Shown here: one piece after another, positions 35,902 to 44,871 of the stretch | Position numbering within the stretch: the stretch's first letter is position 1 | Layout of the letters: every line of letters begins with the position of its first letter | Assembly (NCBI GenBank): GCA_900768125.1 | Contig: CAAGBS010000051.1 | Location: 43,126 to 107,125 of the forward strand | Reading direction: 5' to 3' | Length of the DNA: 64,000 nucleotides | Origin: Oscillospiraceae bacterium | GTDB lineage: Bacteria > Bacillota > Clostridia > Oscillospirales > Ruminococcaceae | Notes under the pieces: generated by a model | The model's database searches: none | The model's input: the letters and a program-made list of their open reading frames with translations, nothing else | Told to the model about the DNA's origin: nothing | Program-made: the position numbers and the translations under genes

Positions 35902-36594
35902 ATGACTTATTCTCATGAAGTTGAAAACATGTGTCCCGTAGCACAGGGCGTTGCACACGGCGCTGCGCCTATCCCTGAAGAAGCAAAGTGGGTAAAGGCT
36001 AAGGAGATCACCGACATCAACGGCTTCACACACGGTATCGGCTGGTGTGCACCCCAGCAGGGTACCTGCAAGCTGTCCCTCAATGTAAAGGGCGGCGTTA
36101 TCCAGGAGGCGCTCGTTGAGACTATCGGCTGCTCCGGTATGACTCACTCTGCAGCTATGGCAGCTGAGATCCTCCCCGGCAGAACCATTCTCGAGGCTCT
36201 CAACACCGACCTCGTTTGCGACGCTATCAACACAGCAATGAGAGAGCTGTTCCTCCAGATCGTATACGGCAGAAGCCAGTCCGCTTTCTCTGAGGACGGC
36301 CTTGCTATCGGCGCAGGTCTTGAGGACCTCGGCAAGGGTCTCCGTTCCCAGATCGGTACAATGTACGGTACTCTTGCAAAGGGTCCCCGTTACCTCGAGA
36401 TGACCGATGGGTATGTTACTGAGCTTGCTCTGAACGAAGATGACGAGATCATCGGCTACAAGTTCGTAAACTTCGGCAAGATGATGGAATTCATCAAGAA
36501 CGGCGATGACGCTAACACAGCTTTCGAGAAGGCTCACGGTCAGTATGGCCGCGTTGCTGACGCTGTTAAGTTCATCGACCCGAGAAAGCAGTAA
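35902..36594 (+). CDS. IscU-like iron-sulfur scaffold protein
   Basis: A 230-residue protein whose middle resembles the IscU/NifU scaffold fold: WCAPQQGTCKLSLNVKGGVI near 48-67 and the IGCSGMTHSAAMAAEILPGR segment near 77-96, echoing the YGCGSAIASSS motif of IscU. Cysteines at these places could hold a cluster. It pairs with the GGGtGRT gene 16 bases downstream, an association common in Clostridia whose task is not worked out. Codon use is highly biased, implying abundant protein. GAAAGGAG precedes the ATG at 35902. A GTTAG palindrome lies at the promoter. Confidence 0.82.
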   Translation: MTYSHEVENMCPVAQGVAHGAAPIPEEAKWVKAKEITDINGFTHGIGWCAPQQGTCKLSLNVKGGVIQEALVETIGCSGMTHSAAMAAEILPGRTILEALNTDLVCDAINTAMRELFLQIVYGRSQSAFSEDGLAIGAGLEDLGKGLRSQIGTMYGTLAKGPRYLEMTDGYVTELALNEDDEIIGYKFVNFGKMMEFIKNGDDANTAFEKAHGQYGRVADAVKFIDPRKQ

Positions 36595-36610
36595 TAGGAG
36601 GTAGAAAACA

Positions 36611-37612
36611 ATGGCTTTATTTGAATCCTACGACAGACGCGAACCCCAGATCCTTGCTGTTCTGAAGAACTACGGCATCAACTCCATTGAGGAATGTGCT
36701 GACATCTGCAAGGCAAAGGGTCTTGACATCTATCATGAAGTTGAGAAGATCCAGCCCATCTGCTTCGAGAACGCTAAGTGGGCTTACACTGTAGGCTGCG
36801 CTATCGCTATCAAGAAGAACTGCACTAGAGCTGCTGACGCTGCAGCCGCTATCGGCGAGGGTTTGCAGGCATTCTGCATTCCTGGTTCTGTTGCTGACCA
36901 GCGTAAGGTTGGCCTCGGTCACGGCAACCTTGGCAAGATGCTGCTCGAGGAAGAGACCAAGTGCTTCTGCTTCCTGGCAGGTCACGAGTCATTCGCAGCT
37001 GCAGAGGGTGCAATCGGTATTGCAGAGAAGGCAAACAAGGTTCGTAAGGAACCGCTCCGCGTTATCCTGAACGGTCTTGGCAAGGACGCTGCACAGATTA
37101 TCTCCAGAATTAACGGCTTTACATACGTTGAGACCGAGATGGATTACTACACCGGCGAGGTAAAGGAAGTATTCCGCAAGGCATACTCCACCGGCCTGCG
37201 CGCTAAGGTTAACTGCTATGGCGCAAACGATGTTACCGAGGGTGTAGCTATCATGTGGAAGGAAGGCGTTGACGTTTCTATCACCGGTAACTCCACCAAC
37301 CCGACCAGATTCCAGCACCCCGTTGCAGGCACCTACAAGAAGGAGTGCGTAGAGAAGGGCAAGAAGTACTTCTCCGTAGCTTCCGGTGGTGGTACAGGTC
37401 GTACCCTGCACCCTGATAACATGGCTGCTGGTCCTGCTTCCTACGGTATGACTGATACAATGGGCCGTATGCACTCCGATGCGCAGTTCGCTGGTTCTTC
37501 CTCCGTTCCTGCTCACGTTGAGATGATGGGTCTTATCGGTATGGGCAACAACCCTATGGTTGGCGCTACCGTTGCTTGCGCAGTACTTGTAGAGGAAGCA
37601 CTCAAGGCTTAA
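36611..37612 (+). CDS. GGGtGRT protein
   Basis: A 333-residue protein named after the motif GGGTGRT, seen here as VASGGGTGRTLHPDNM near 259-274. It also has KNYGINSIEECADIC at the start, conserved Cys residues (ADICKAKG, PICFENA, VGCAIAIKKNC) and a C-terminal GMGNNPMVGATVACAVLVEE. The biochemical role is unknown. It is always near an IscU-like gene in the genomes I recall. Strong codon bias again suggests high expression. TAGGAGGTAGAAAACA precedes the ATG; an excellent terminator follows. Confidence 0.88.
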   Translation: MALFESYDRREPQILAVLKNYGINSIEECADICKAKGLDIYHEVEKIQPICFENAKWAYTVGCAIAIKKNCTRAADAAAAIGEGLQAFCIPGSVADQRKVGLGHGNLGKMLLEEETKCFCFLAGHESFAAAEGAIGIAEKANKVRKEPLRVILNGLGKDAAQIISRINGFTYVETEMDYYTGEVKEVFRKAYSTGLRAKVNCYGANDVTEGVAIMWKEGVDVSITGNSTNPTRFQHPVAGTYKKECVEKGKKYFSVASGGGTGRTLHPDNMAAGPASYGMTDTMGRMHSDAQFAGSSSVPAHVEMMGLIGMGNNPMVGATVACAVLVEEALKA

Positions 37613-37695
37613 TCTCAAGCCAAATACAGAGATTTGAACCGATTGAATAGTTTCTCTAAATAACATTCAATAAAAGGAAATTCTCTTAGCCGTCC

Positions 37696-37736
37696 AAATC
37701 CCGTCCACATTTGAAAAAGTTGTGGACGGGATTTTT
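37696..37736 (+). terminator. Strong terminator of the GGGtGRT operon
   Basis: AAATCCCGTCCACA (37696-37709) pairs with TGTGGACGGGATTT (37721-37734), a 14-bp stem, followed by T residues. Confidence 0.93.
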
Positions 37737-37740
37737 ATTG

Positions 37741-37974
37741 CTTGTGGACATGTAAGAGATAAAATTATATTACATAACTGCGGTGATTCTTAATTGTTCT
37801 TATAAATGTTTTGTATCGTAAGGGGTAGTCAAATCCTTGTTCTCGTTAATTGTAAGAAACTCTACTAGTGCAGAATGTCTAACTTTATATGAAGTTATTT
37901 TTAAGTCAGGTAATTTTTTGCTTTAATTAAATCATATACATAGATTTATGCATTCGTTCCTGCTTGTTTCTTGT
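37741..37974. other. AT-rich stretch without a recognised gene
   Basis: About 230 bases of markedly lower GC than the surroundings. No start with a ribosome site leads to a sustained frame on either strand. It precedes the broken reading frame at 37975-38100 and may be the decayed remainder of an acquired element. Confidence 0.4.
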
Positions 37975-38100
37975 TTACTTACAACGGCTCGCGGCGAAAA
38001 AATCTGCCGCATCATTCAGAAAGTCCCATTCCTCCTAGAGCCGCTTAGTTTTACTGACTGCTCCTTTGTAGATTCTGTCGAATTTCTTTGTTTCTGACAT
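37975..38100 (-). pseudogene. Short reading frame interrupted by an amber codon
   Basis: On the minus strand an ATG at 38100, with GTGAAGGAC upstream and a good promoter, opens MSETKKFDRIYKGAVSKTK and reaches TAG at 38037-38035. The same frame continues for 19 codons (EEWDFLNDAADFFAASR) to TAA at 37975. The two pieces read like one small basic/acidic protein split by one mutation. I cannot name a family. A truncated transposase or antitoxin remnant is possible. Confidence 0.4.
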
Positions 38101-38121
38101 GTCCTTCACCCACCTGATTTT

Positions 38122-38150
38122 AGTATATCCTTTTGAGGGTGGGGCGTCAA
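38122..38150 (-). promoter_or_regulatory. Sigma-A promoter before the broken reading frame
   Basis: TTGACG (38150-38145) and TATACT (38127-38122), 17-base spacer, minus strand, 20 bases upstream of the ATG at 38100. Confidence 0.6.
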
Positions 38151-38169
38151 GTTTTATTATACAACATCG

Positions 38170-39030
38170 TTATTTAAGGTTTCTGAGATAATCGGTGAAC
38201 TGTTTCACGCTGTCGGGGAAGTACGAGTTTTCCTTGTGCATAAGCACTATCTCAGTCTCAATGGAGCAGTCGGCTATAGGATGAAATTCCGCCTTGTTCG
38301 TGTGCAGAAGACCAGCCGCCGAGCCGGGGACTATCGACACGCCCACCGAGCGTTCCGCGAGGTCTACAGCGGTCCGCGCGTCGTCGCAGACGCACACGCA
38401 GTGCGGCTCGATATCCATGTCCTGGAACTCTTTCTTGATTATCGGTTCCCAGCGGCGGTATAATATAAGCGGGTATTTCGAGAGAATGCTCATCGTGACG
38501 TAGTCGGGAAGCGTCCTTTTTGAGCAGACGGCTATCATCTTCTCGCGCGCCAGCTCGGTAACTGCAAATTCATTCTCCGGGAACGGCGTTCTGACCAGTG
38601 CTGCGTGTATCTGGTCGGTGCGCAGCTTTTCGATGAGGGAGTAGGTGTTGCTTTCGGTTATCTCAAATCTGACGTTCTTGTTTGCAGCGAGGAAACCGGA
38701 TATCCATTCTCCGGCGCGGGTGCAGATAACTGACGATACCACGCCGAGACGTATCGTGTCCTTCTCGGTCTGGGCGCACGCCTCGATGTCCTGCCGGATT
38801 GAGGATTCCATGCGGAGCAGGTTCAGCGCCCGGTCGTAGAGCAGTTTTCCGGTCTCGGTCAGCCGGATATGCTTCTGACCGCGCTCGAACAGCGGACAGC
38901 CAAGCTCCTGCTCCAGCAGCTTCATCTGGGTGCTGAGCGGCGGCTGTGACATGAAAAGCTTCTTCGCCGCGGCGCTGATGGTGCCCTCCTCCGCGACTGT
39001 GACAAAATAACGCAGCTGTTTTAGATCCAT
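38170..39030 (-). CDS. LysR-family transcriptional regulator
   Basis: A 286-residue regulator. N-terminal winged helix: MDLKQLRYFVTVAEEGTISA, then AAKKLFMSQPPLSTQMKLLE with the recognition helix. The effector domain covers about 90-285. It is divergent from a two-gene ABC exporter, the typical arrangement for a LysR protein and its target. The ATG at 39030 follows GGAGGTCACG; an ATG 12 bases upstream is less well placed. Palindromes in the shared intergenic region may be its operator. Confidence 0.92.
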   Translation of the reverse strand: MDLKQLRYFVTVAEEGTISAAAKKLFMSQPPLSTQMKLLEQELGCPLFERGQKHIRLTETGKLLYDRALNLLRMESSIRQDIEACAQTEKDTIRLGVVSSVICTRAGEWISGFLAANKNVRFEITESNTYSLIEKLRTDQIHAALVRTPFPENEFAVTELAREKMIAVCSKRTLPDYVTMSILSKYPLILYRRWEPIIKKEFQDMDIEPHCVCVCDDARTAVDLAERSVGVSIVPGSAAGLLHTNKAEFHPIADCSIETEIVLMHKENSYFPDSVKQFTDYLRNLK

Positions 39031-39051
39031 CGTGACCTCCATATCAAGCAG

Positions 39052-39090
39052 CTATTAATTCTATACAAAAATAGTATACGGAAAATAGCT
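39052..39090. promoter_or_regulatory. Nested palindromes between lysR and the ABC exporter
   Basis: TATAC-N7-GTATA (39062-39078), of the T-N11-A type bound by LysR proteins, sits inside an outer pair AGCTATT/AATAGCT. Downstream, TTTAAA (39099-39104) and TATACT (39122-39127) with 17 bases between them form the exporter promoter. Confidence 0.55.
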
Positions 39091-39172
39091 GATATATCTT
39101 TAAAATATCTCTTTTTTATGATATACTATTTAAGGATGTTTGTCAAGAAAAAAATTATAGGGAGGAAAAGTT

Positions 39173-40894
39173 TTGTTTAAACTTCTGAAGCACATCAAAC
39201 AATACAAAAAAGAATGTATCCTGGGGCCGCTGTTCAAGCTGCTGGAAGCCCTGCTGGAGCTTTTCGTGCCGCTTGTCATCGCCTCGATAATCGATGATGG
39301 CATAGCTAACGGCGACAAGGGATATGTAGTCGGCATGGTATGCCTGCTGATAGGTCTGGGAATAGTCGGGCTTGCGTTCTCGATAACCGCCCAGTATTTT
39401 GCGGCAAAGGCGGCGGTGGGATTCTCCTCAAAGGTGAAGCACGAGCTGTTCCGCCACATCGAGAGCCTTTCCTGGTCGGAGATAGACCACGTGGGTACGT
39501 CCACCCTCATCACCAGAATGACCAGCGACATGAACCAGATACAGAACGGCGTGAACCTCACGCTCAGACTGCTTCTGCGTTCGCCGTTCGTGGTTTTCGG
39601 TGCTATGATAATGGCGTTCACTATCAACGTGCAGGCGGCGCTTATTTTCGTTGCGGCTATCCCGGTGCTGTCGGTTGTCATATTTGGCATAATGCTGTGG
39701 TGTATCCCACTTTACAAGAAAGTCCAGGCGAGACTTGACAAGGTGCTCGGCATAACCCGCGAGAACCTCACAGGCGTGCGGGTAGTCCGCGCGTTCTGCA
39801 AGGAAGAGCAGGAGATCGAGACATTCACCCGCAGCAACGACGAACTGACCGCCGGTCAGAAATTCGTCGGCAGGATATCCGCGCTGATGAACCCGCTGAC
39901 CTACGTTATTATCAACCTCGCGGTCATCTGGCTTATCCAGACCGGTTCCGTGCAGGTAAACGACGGCACGCTTTCCCAGGGTGATGTTGTCGCGCTGTAC
40001 AACTATATGTCCCAGATACTGGTTGAGCTTATCAAGCTTGCGAACCTTATCATCAGCCTTACGAAGTGCGTTGCGTGCGGAAACCGCGTGCAGGCACTGT
40101 TTGAGATAAAGTCCTCGCAGGAGGTCACAGGCGACAGGGAAGTGGTCGGCAATGCGGATTACGCAGTGGAGTTCCGCGGCGTGTCGCTGAAGTACAAGAA
40201 CGCCGGCGAAGACTCCCTCACCGGAATGGATTTTGCAGTCAAGCGGGGCGAGACTGTCGGGATAATCGGCGGCACAGGCTCGGGAAAATCCTCCCTTGTG
40301 AACATGATACCGCGGTTCTATGACGCGACAGATGGCGAAGTGCTGATAGGCGGCAGGGATGTCCGCAGCTTTGAGATACCGGAACTTCGTGAGCGAATCG
40401 GGATAGTCCCGCAGAAAGCGGTGCTGTTCAAGGGATCGATACGTGACAACATGCGCTGGGGCAAGGACGACGCGACCGATGAGGAGATACTCGCGGCTGC
40501 GAAGACCGCCCAGGCGGCTGACGTAATAGAAAGCAAGGGCGGACTTGATTTCGAGATAGAACAGGGCGGAAAGAACCTCTCGGGCGGTCAGCGCCAGAGA
40601 TTCACGATAGCCCGCGCGCTGGTCCGCAAGCCGGAAATACTGATACTGGACGACAGCGCCTCCGCGCTCGACTTTGCGACTGACGCGGCGCTCCGGAAGG
40701 CTATCCGCGGGATGGACAGCACTCCGACCGTGTTCATAGTTTCGCAGCGCACTTCCTCGATACAGCACGCCGACAAGATAATCGTGCTGGACGATGGAAA
40801 GATAGTCGGCATAGGCAGACACGAGGAGCTTCTAGGAAACTGCCCGGTATATACTGAGATCTACAATTCGCAGTTCAAGAAGGAGGCGGTATAA
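39173..40894 (+). CDS. ABC exporter subunit A (degenerate ATP site)
   Basis: A 573-residue half-transporter: six membrane helices (about 15-300) followed by an ATPase domain with Walker A GGTGSGKSSLVN near 364, signature NLSGGQRQRF near 466, and Walker B ILILDDSASALDF near 488. The residue after the Walker B aspartate is Asp rather than catalytic Glu, and the switch histidine is replaced by Gln (IVSQRTSSIQ). This is the usual mark of the non-catalytic partner in heterodimeric exporters such as BmrCD or TM287/288. TTG start after GGGAGGAAAAGTT. The stop abuts the next ATG. Confidence 0.93.
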   Translation: MFKLLKHIKQYKKECILGPLFKLLEALLELFVPLVIASIIDDGIANGDKGYVVGMVCLLIGLGIVGLAFSITAQYFAAKAAVGFSSKVKHELFRHIESLSWSEIDHVGTSTLITRMTSDMNQIQNGVNLTLRLLLRSPFVVFGAMIMAFTINVQAALIFVAAIPVLSVVIFGIMLWCIPLYKKVQARLDKVLGITRENLTGVRVVRAFCKEEQEIETFTRSNDELTAGQKFVGRISALMNPLTYVIINLAVIWLIQTGSVQVNDGTLSQGDVVALYNYMSQILVELIKLANLIISLTKCVACGNRVQALFEIKSSQEVTGDREVVGNADYAVEFRGVSLKYKNAGEDSLTGMDFAVKRGETVGIIGGTGSGKSSLVNMIPRFYDATDGEVLIGGRDVRSFEIPELRERIGIVPQKAVLFKGSIRDNMRWGKDDATDEEILAAAKTAQAADVIESKGGLDFEIEQGGKNLSGGQRQRFTIARALVRKPEILILDDSASALDFATDAALRKAIRGMDSTPTVFIVSQRTSSIQHADKIIVLDDGKIVGIGRHEELLGNCPVYTEIYNSQFKKEAV

Positions 40895-42667
40895 ATGGCA
40901 AAGGACAACAAGAATACCGCACAAAAAGGCACGCTGAAAAAGGTGCTGAAATACGTCAAGCGGCACGGGTTCTTCATGGTGCTGTCGATACTTTTTGCGG
41001 CGGTGACTGTAGCGCTGACTCTCTACACGCCTATTCTCATCGGCGACGCCATCGACCTTATCGTTGGCAAGGGTCAGGTGGATTTCGCGGGGATAGCGGC
41101 TATCCTGATGAAGACGGGTATCATCATCGGCATTACGGCGCTTGTCCAGTGGCTGATGAACACCATCAACAACCGCATAACCTATCATGTGGTGCGCGAT
41201 ATACGCAACGAGGCATTCCGGAAGTTGGAAATTCTTCCGCTCAGCTATATTGATTCCCACCCCTACGGCGACATCGTGAACCGCGTTATCGCTGACGCAG
41301 ACCAGTTCGCAGACGGCCTGCTGATGGGATTCACGCAGCTGTTTACCGGTATTGTCACGATCTTCGGCACGCTGTTTTTCCTGTTTTCGATAAGCTGGCA
41401 GATAGCTGTGGTAGTCGTTATCGTAACGCCGCTGTCGCTTTTCATCGCGCGTTTCATCGCAAACAGGACCTACAGAATGTTCAGGGTGCAGTCCGAGACG
41501 CGCGGTCAGCAGACTGCATTCATTGACGAGATGATAGGAAATCAGAAGGTAGTCCAGGCGTTCTCACATGAGGACGAGGTGCTGGAGCAGTTCGACAAGA
41601 TAAACGACCGCCTCGCGGAATGCTCTCTGAAAGCTACGTTCTATTCCTCGCTGACTAACCCCTGCACGCGCTTCGTGAACAGCGTGGTTTACGCAGGCGT
41701 TGCGCTTGCGGGCGCGCTTATCTGTATCGCGACCGCCGGGGCAGTGAATCCTTTCACCATCGGACAGCTTTCCGCGTGCCTGTCGTATGCGAATCAGTAC
41801 ACAAAGCCGTTCAACGAGATATCCGGAGTAGTCACCGAACTTCAGAATGCCCTTGCGTGCGCTTCCAGACTGTTCGAACTCATCGAGGAAGAACCGCAGA
41901 TACCCGAGCCGGTCGACGCAGTTCAGCTTTCCGGCGTTGAGGGCAGGGTGGAACTTGACGATGTGGCATTCTCCTACGTCCCGGACAGGAAGCTGATCGA
42001 GGGACTGAACCTGAGCGTGAAGCCGGGTCAGCGAATCGCTATAGTAGGTCCCACCGGCTGCGGAAAGACCACGATAATCAACCTGCTGATGCGCTTCTAC
42101 GACGTCAACAGCGGCGCGATAAAGGTCGAGGGCACCGATATCCGCAATGCAACGCGCAACAGCCTGCGCAGCAGCTACGGAATGGTGCTGCAGGAGACCT
42201 GGCTTCGCTCTGGAACTATCCGCGACAACATCGTGATGGGCAAGCCTGACGCCACCGACGAGGAAGTAATAGCTGCGGCGAAGGCTTCCCATGCGCACAG
42301 CTTCATCAAGAGGCTTCCGCAGGGCTACGACACCGTGATAACCGAGGACGGCGGAAGTCTTTCCCAGGGTCAGAAGCAGCTGCTCTGCATTACCCGCGTA
42401 ATGCTCTGCCTGCCGCCCATGCTGATACTTGACGAGGCGACCTCCTCTATAGATACCCGCACGGAGATAAAGATACAGGATTCATTCGCGAAAATGATGA
42501 AAGGCAGGACCAGCTTCATAGTAGCGCACCGCTTGTCCACCATACGCGAAGCTGACGTGATACTTGTGATGAAAGACGGACACATCATCGAACAGGGAAA
42601 TCACGAGGAGCTTCTTGAGAAGAACGGATTCTATGCTAATCTGTATAACAGCCAGTTCGCAGTCTGA
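40895..42667 (+). CDS. ABC exporter subunit B (catalytic ATP site)
   Basis: A 590-residue half-transporter with six membrane helices (about 25-320) and an ATPase with Walker A GPTGCGKTTIINL near 388, signature SLSQGQKQLL (LSQGQ instead of LSGGQ) and Walker B MLILDEATSSIDTRTE with the catalytic Glu, followed by the switch His in IVAHRLSTIRE. It pairs with subunit A to leave one canonical and one degenerate site. Substrates are commonly drugs, lipids or peptides; LysR control hints at an inducing compound. AAGGAGGCGGTATAA precedes the ATG. Confidence 0.93.
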   Translation: MAKDNKNTAQKGTLKKVLKYVKRHGFFMVLSILFAAVTVALTLYTPILIGDAIDLIVGKGQVDFAGIAAILMKTGIIIGITALVQWLMNTINNRITYHVVRDIRNEAFRKLEILPLSYIDSHPYGDIVNRVIADADQFADGLLMGFTQLFTGIVTIFGTLFFLFSISWQIAVVVVIVTPLSLFIARFIANRTYRMFRVQSETRGQQTAFIDEMIGNQKVVQAFSHEDEVLEQFDKINDRLAECSLKATFYSSLTNPCTRFVNSVVYAGVALAGALICIATAGAVNPFTIGQLSACLSYANQYTKPFNEISGVVTELQNALACASRLFELIEEEPQIPEPVDAVQLSGVEGRVELDDVAFSYVPDRKLIEGLNLSVKPGQRIAIVGPTGCGKTTIINLLMRFYDVNSGAIKVEGTDIRNATRNSLRSSYGMVLQETWLRSGTIRDNIVMGKPDATDEEVIAAAKASHAHSFIKRLPQGYDTVITEDGGSLSQGQKQLLCITRVMLCLPPMLILDEATSSIDTRTEIKIQDSFAKMMKGRTSFIVAHRLSTIREADVILVMKDGHIIEQGNHEELLEKNGFYANLYNSQFAV

Positions 42668-42695
42668 TAAATAATTCGGAATTGCATATATGAAA

Positions 42696-42746
42696 AAAGC
42701 AAAGCAGTAAAGGGACTGACCCCGGATCTGCTTTGCTTTTCTTTTA
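42696..42746 (+). terminator. Terminator after the ABC exporter
   Basis: AAAAGCAAAGCAG (42696-42708) pairs with CTGCTTTGCTTTT (42728-42740), followed by CTTTT. GH5 converges from the right and may share it. Confidence 0.85.
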
Positions 42747-42801
42747 TTAAACCGCCCGCAGGGGAGGGGCTTTTCCCATCCCGCTGTAATGCGGAAACTA
42801 A

Positions 42802-44604
42802 TTACGGTTCGTGTACTGTGAATGTAACAGATATAGTCTCGACTGAGGTTTTGTCGCCGATGTCCATTATCTGCGCCGAGCAATCGGTGAAGTCGCCGTC
42901 AGGCGTGCGCGCTTCCTTCGGGAGGTCGTTCACCCAGGCGTTGTAGAGGTTCACTCTCGTGCAGTGTTTGTCGTCCGAGGTGGTGAACCCCTTACCGTTG
43001 AGCTGATACGGCGAATTGTTGATGAGTATTTTGTCTATCGAGATGGTATAGCCCGGGAAAAGATCCTCACCGTTGGAAATGCCGAGAGCCGAGAATGCAA
43101 CGCCCTTTGCCGCGCCGCACTCAGTGAAGTCAAGGCTGACTGTATAGGTGCCGGCGCCGGTTATCAGCGCGTTCTGCTCCTTGATCCCCTTGGTCTTGTT
43201 GGTGGGGTCGTAGCTGTCGCCAACGCTGTAGGACTTGGTGTAGTCTGCGCTCTGGTACATTATCCACGCGATAGCTGCGTCGTCGGAGGGGAGAAGCTCT
43301 ACCTCTGCGTATGCTTCCTCCTCGGCTTTCTTGGCGGTCTCTTCAATTTTAGCCTTAGCCGCGGACTTTATCTCGTCAACGGTCTTACCGGCTTCATTCG
43401 CAACTGCGCGCGAGCTGAAAAGTTCCGTAAGCTTTTCGTCGGAAAGCGTGTTGGTTATGCGCTTGTAGAAATTGCTGCAATCCCAGAGAACGGGGCAGAA
43501 GTCGTAGAGGTCGCAGTTGTCGAGCAGGTTGTCGTAGAATCTGTCGGTGTCCGGCTTTATCCCGCCATTCTTCTGCATGACTGCATACTCGCCGATGACC
43601 ACGCCGTAGCCCTGGTCGGAGAATTTGCTGAGCTTTTCAAAAAGCCCGTTCTGCTCGCTGTAGTCCTGCGGGGAACCCCATTGATTAACGCCGTCAGTGC
43701 CGCAGTAGTCCCACGGGGTGTAGTAATGCACGGAGAGCAGAAGCTTGTTTTCAGCGCTGTCCTCGGGCATCTTGAAGCGGTCGTCGCAGGTCTTGGTGAT
43801 ATCGGTGTTGTAGCCCGCGATGAGCAGGAATCTGTCCGGATTATTGCCGCCGAGGGAGCGGATTATCTTCACGAACTCGCTGTTTATCACGTTGGCGGTC
43901 TCGTAGCACTGGTTTTCGTTGAGCACGCCGCGCGAGCCTGTTAAGTATTTGTCGTTGAGGGAATCGCCCAGCTCCTCGTTTGCTGATTCGAATATCAGCT
44001 TATAGGAGCGGTCGGCGAAGTGCTCGCCTATCTGGGTCCACATGGCGTGGTACATATTCATTGCATTTTCGCGGGTCTCCTGCTCCGCCGCACCGAACAT
44101 TCCCCACCAGCTGCCGTCCCAGTGGTCGTTGATTATAACGTACATGTCGGCGTCCAGCGCCCAGGTGACTACCTCGTCCACCCTGTCCATCAGGCGGGAA
44201 TCAATGGTGTAGTCGCCGCTTTCGAAGTTCATTCCGTTCGTCCACGCCACGGGAATGCGGATAGTGTCGAATCCGGCGGATTTCATGCCCTGTATCATTT
44301 CCTGCGTGGTGCGGGGCTGTCCCCATATGGTCTCGAAGGAAGCCGGGTCGGAGCCGCTGAGATATGCGGCGTGATTGTAGGCTTCCAGCGTGTTGCCGAG
44401 ATTTATTCCGTTGCCCATCGCACGGATAACTTCGAGGGAAGTCATAGTGCTGCCCTCCGGCTCTTCCGCAGGTGCGGAGACTGAACTTTCAACGGACGGC
44501 GCTGAACTTTCCGGTCCGGAATTATTACATGTGCAGCCGGAAAGCGCCATGACAGCCGCCAGCACAGCGGCTGTTCCCGCGGTGAATAACGAGTAAATAT
44601 CCAT
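42802..44604 (-). CDS. GH5 family glycoside hydrolase lipoprotein
   Basis: A 600-residue secreted enzyme. An N-terminal signal with lipobox LSGCTC (Cys about 24) anchors it to the membrane; an Ser/Pro/Glu-rich linker follows. The GH5 barrel runs from about 55 to 400: NGINLGNTLEAYN, FDTIRIPVAW, NDHWDGSWWG, acid/base Glu in IFESANEEL near 210, HYYTPWDY, and the nucleophile in VVIGEYAVM near 338. The pattern is of the GH5 subfamily 4 kind (endoglucanase or xyloglucanase), but specificity is not certain. A helical linker (about 415-450) leads to a C-terminal beta-rich domain, possibly carbohydrate-binding. No dockerin is seen. Confidence 0.88.
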   Translation of the reverse strand: MDIYSLFTAGTAAVLAAVMALSGCTCNNSGPESSAPSVESSVSAPAEEPEGSTMTSLEVIRAMGNGINLGNTLEAYNHAAYLSGSDPASFETIWGQPRTTQEMIQGMKSAGFDTIRIPVAWTNGMNFESGDYTIDSRLMDRVDEVVTWALDADMYVIINDHWDGSWWGMFGAAEQETRENAMNMYHAMWTQIGEHFADRSYKLIFESANEELGDSLNDKYLTGSRGVLNENQCYETANVINSEFVKIIRSLGGNNPDRFLLIAGYNTDITKTCDDRFKMPEDSAENKLLLSVHYYTPWDYCGTDGVNQWGSPQDYSEQNGLFEKLSKFSDQGYGVVIGEYAVMQKNGGIKPDTDRFYDNLLDNCDLYDFCPVLWDCSNFYKRITNTLSDEKLTELFSSRAVANEAGKTVDEIKSAAKAKIEETAKKAEEEAYAEVELLPSDDAAIAWIMYQSADYTKSYSVGDSYDPTNKTKGIKEQNALITGAGTYTVSLDFTECGAAKGVAFSALGISNGEDLFPGYTISIDKILINNSPYQLNGKGFTTSDDKHCTRVNLYNAWVNDLPKEARTPDGDFTDCSAQIMDIGDKTSVETISVTFTVHEP

Positions 44605-44770
44605 CTGAAAAATACCTCCATGTGCCGGAATGCCTGAAAAGACATGCCGGAAACGATTACAAAGTTATTATAACATATGTCATCTAAAATTTCTAGCACA
44701 ATGTGGACAGAAATTGTCTATTTTCACCAACTGGGTAATTCGTCATATTTCGCGGGAAAAATGTCAGGTA
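44605..44770. other. Intergenic region between GH5 and the sensor kinase
   Basis: The minus strand has a TATAAT box around 44671 without a good -35 hexamer, probably the GH5 promoter. No hairpin terminator is seen. Confidence 0.35.
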
Positions 44771-44799
44771 TTGATTTTTTCGGTGATTTGTTATATAAT
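44771..44799 (+). promoter_or_regulatory. Sigma-A promoter of the hybrid kinase gene
   Basis: TTGATT (44771-44776) and TATAAT (44794-44799), 17-base spacer. Confidence 0.7.
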
Positions 44800-44871
44800 G
44801 AGACTATATGAATTAAGGAACACTGAATAAAACCGTACCGGATTGTTCAGCGCGTCCAAAATTACAGGTCG

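Noticed and set aside
37741..38169. Insertion sequence remnant
   Set aside because: The region is AT-rich, but I find no terminal inverted repeats, target duplication or transposase motif; kept only as a broken small frame.
39428..40822. A 464-codon open frame opposite the first ABC exporter gene
   Set aside because: Antisense shadow of a gene with complete ABC motifs; the composition is typical of reverse-complement translation.
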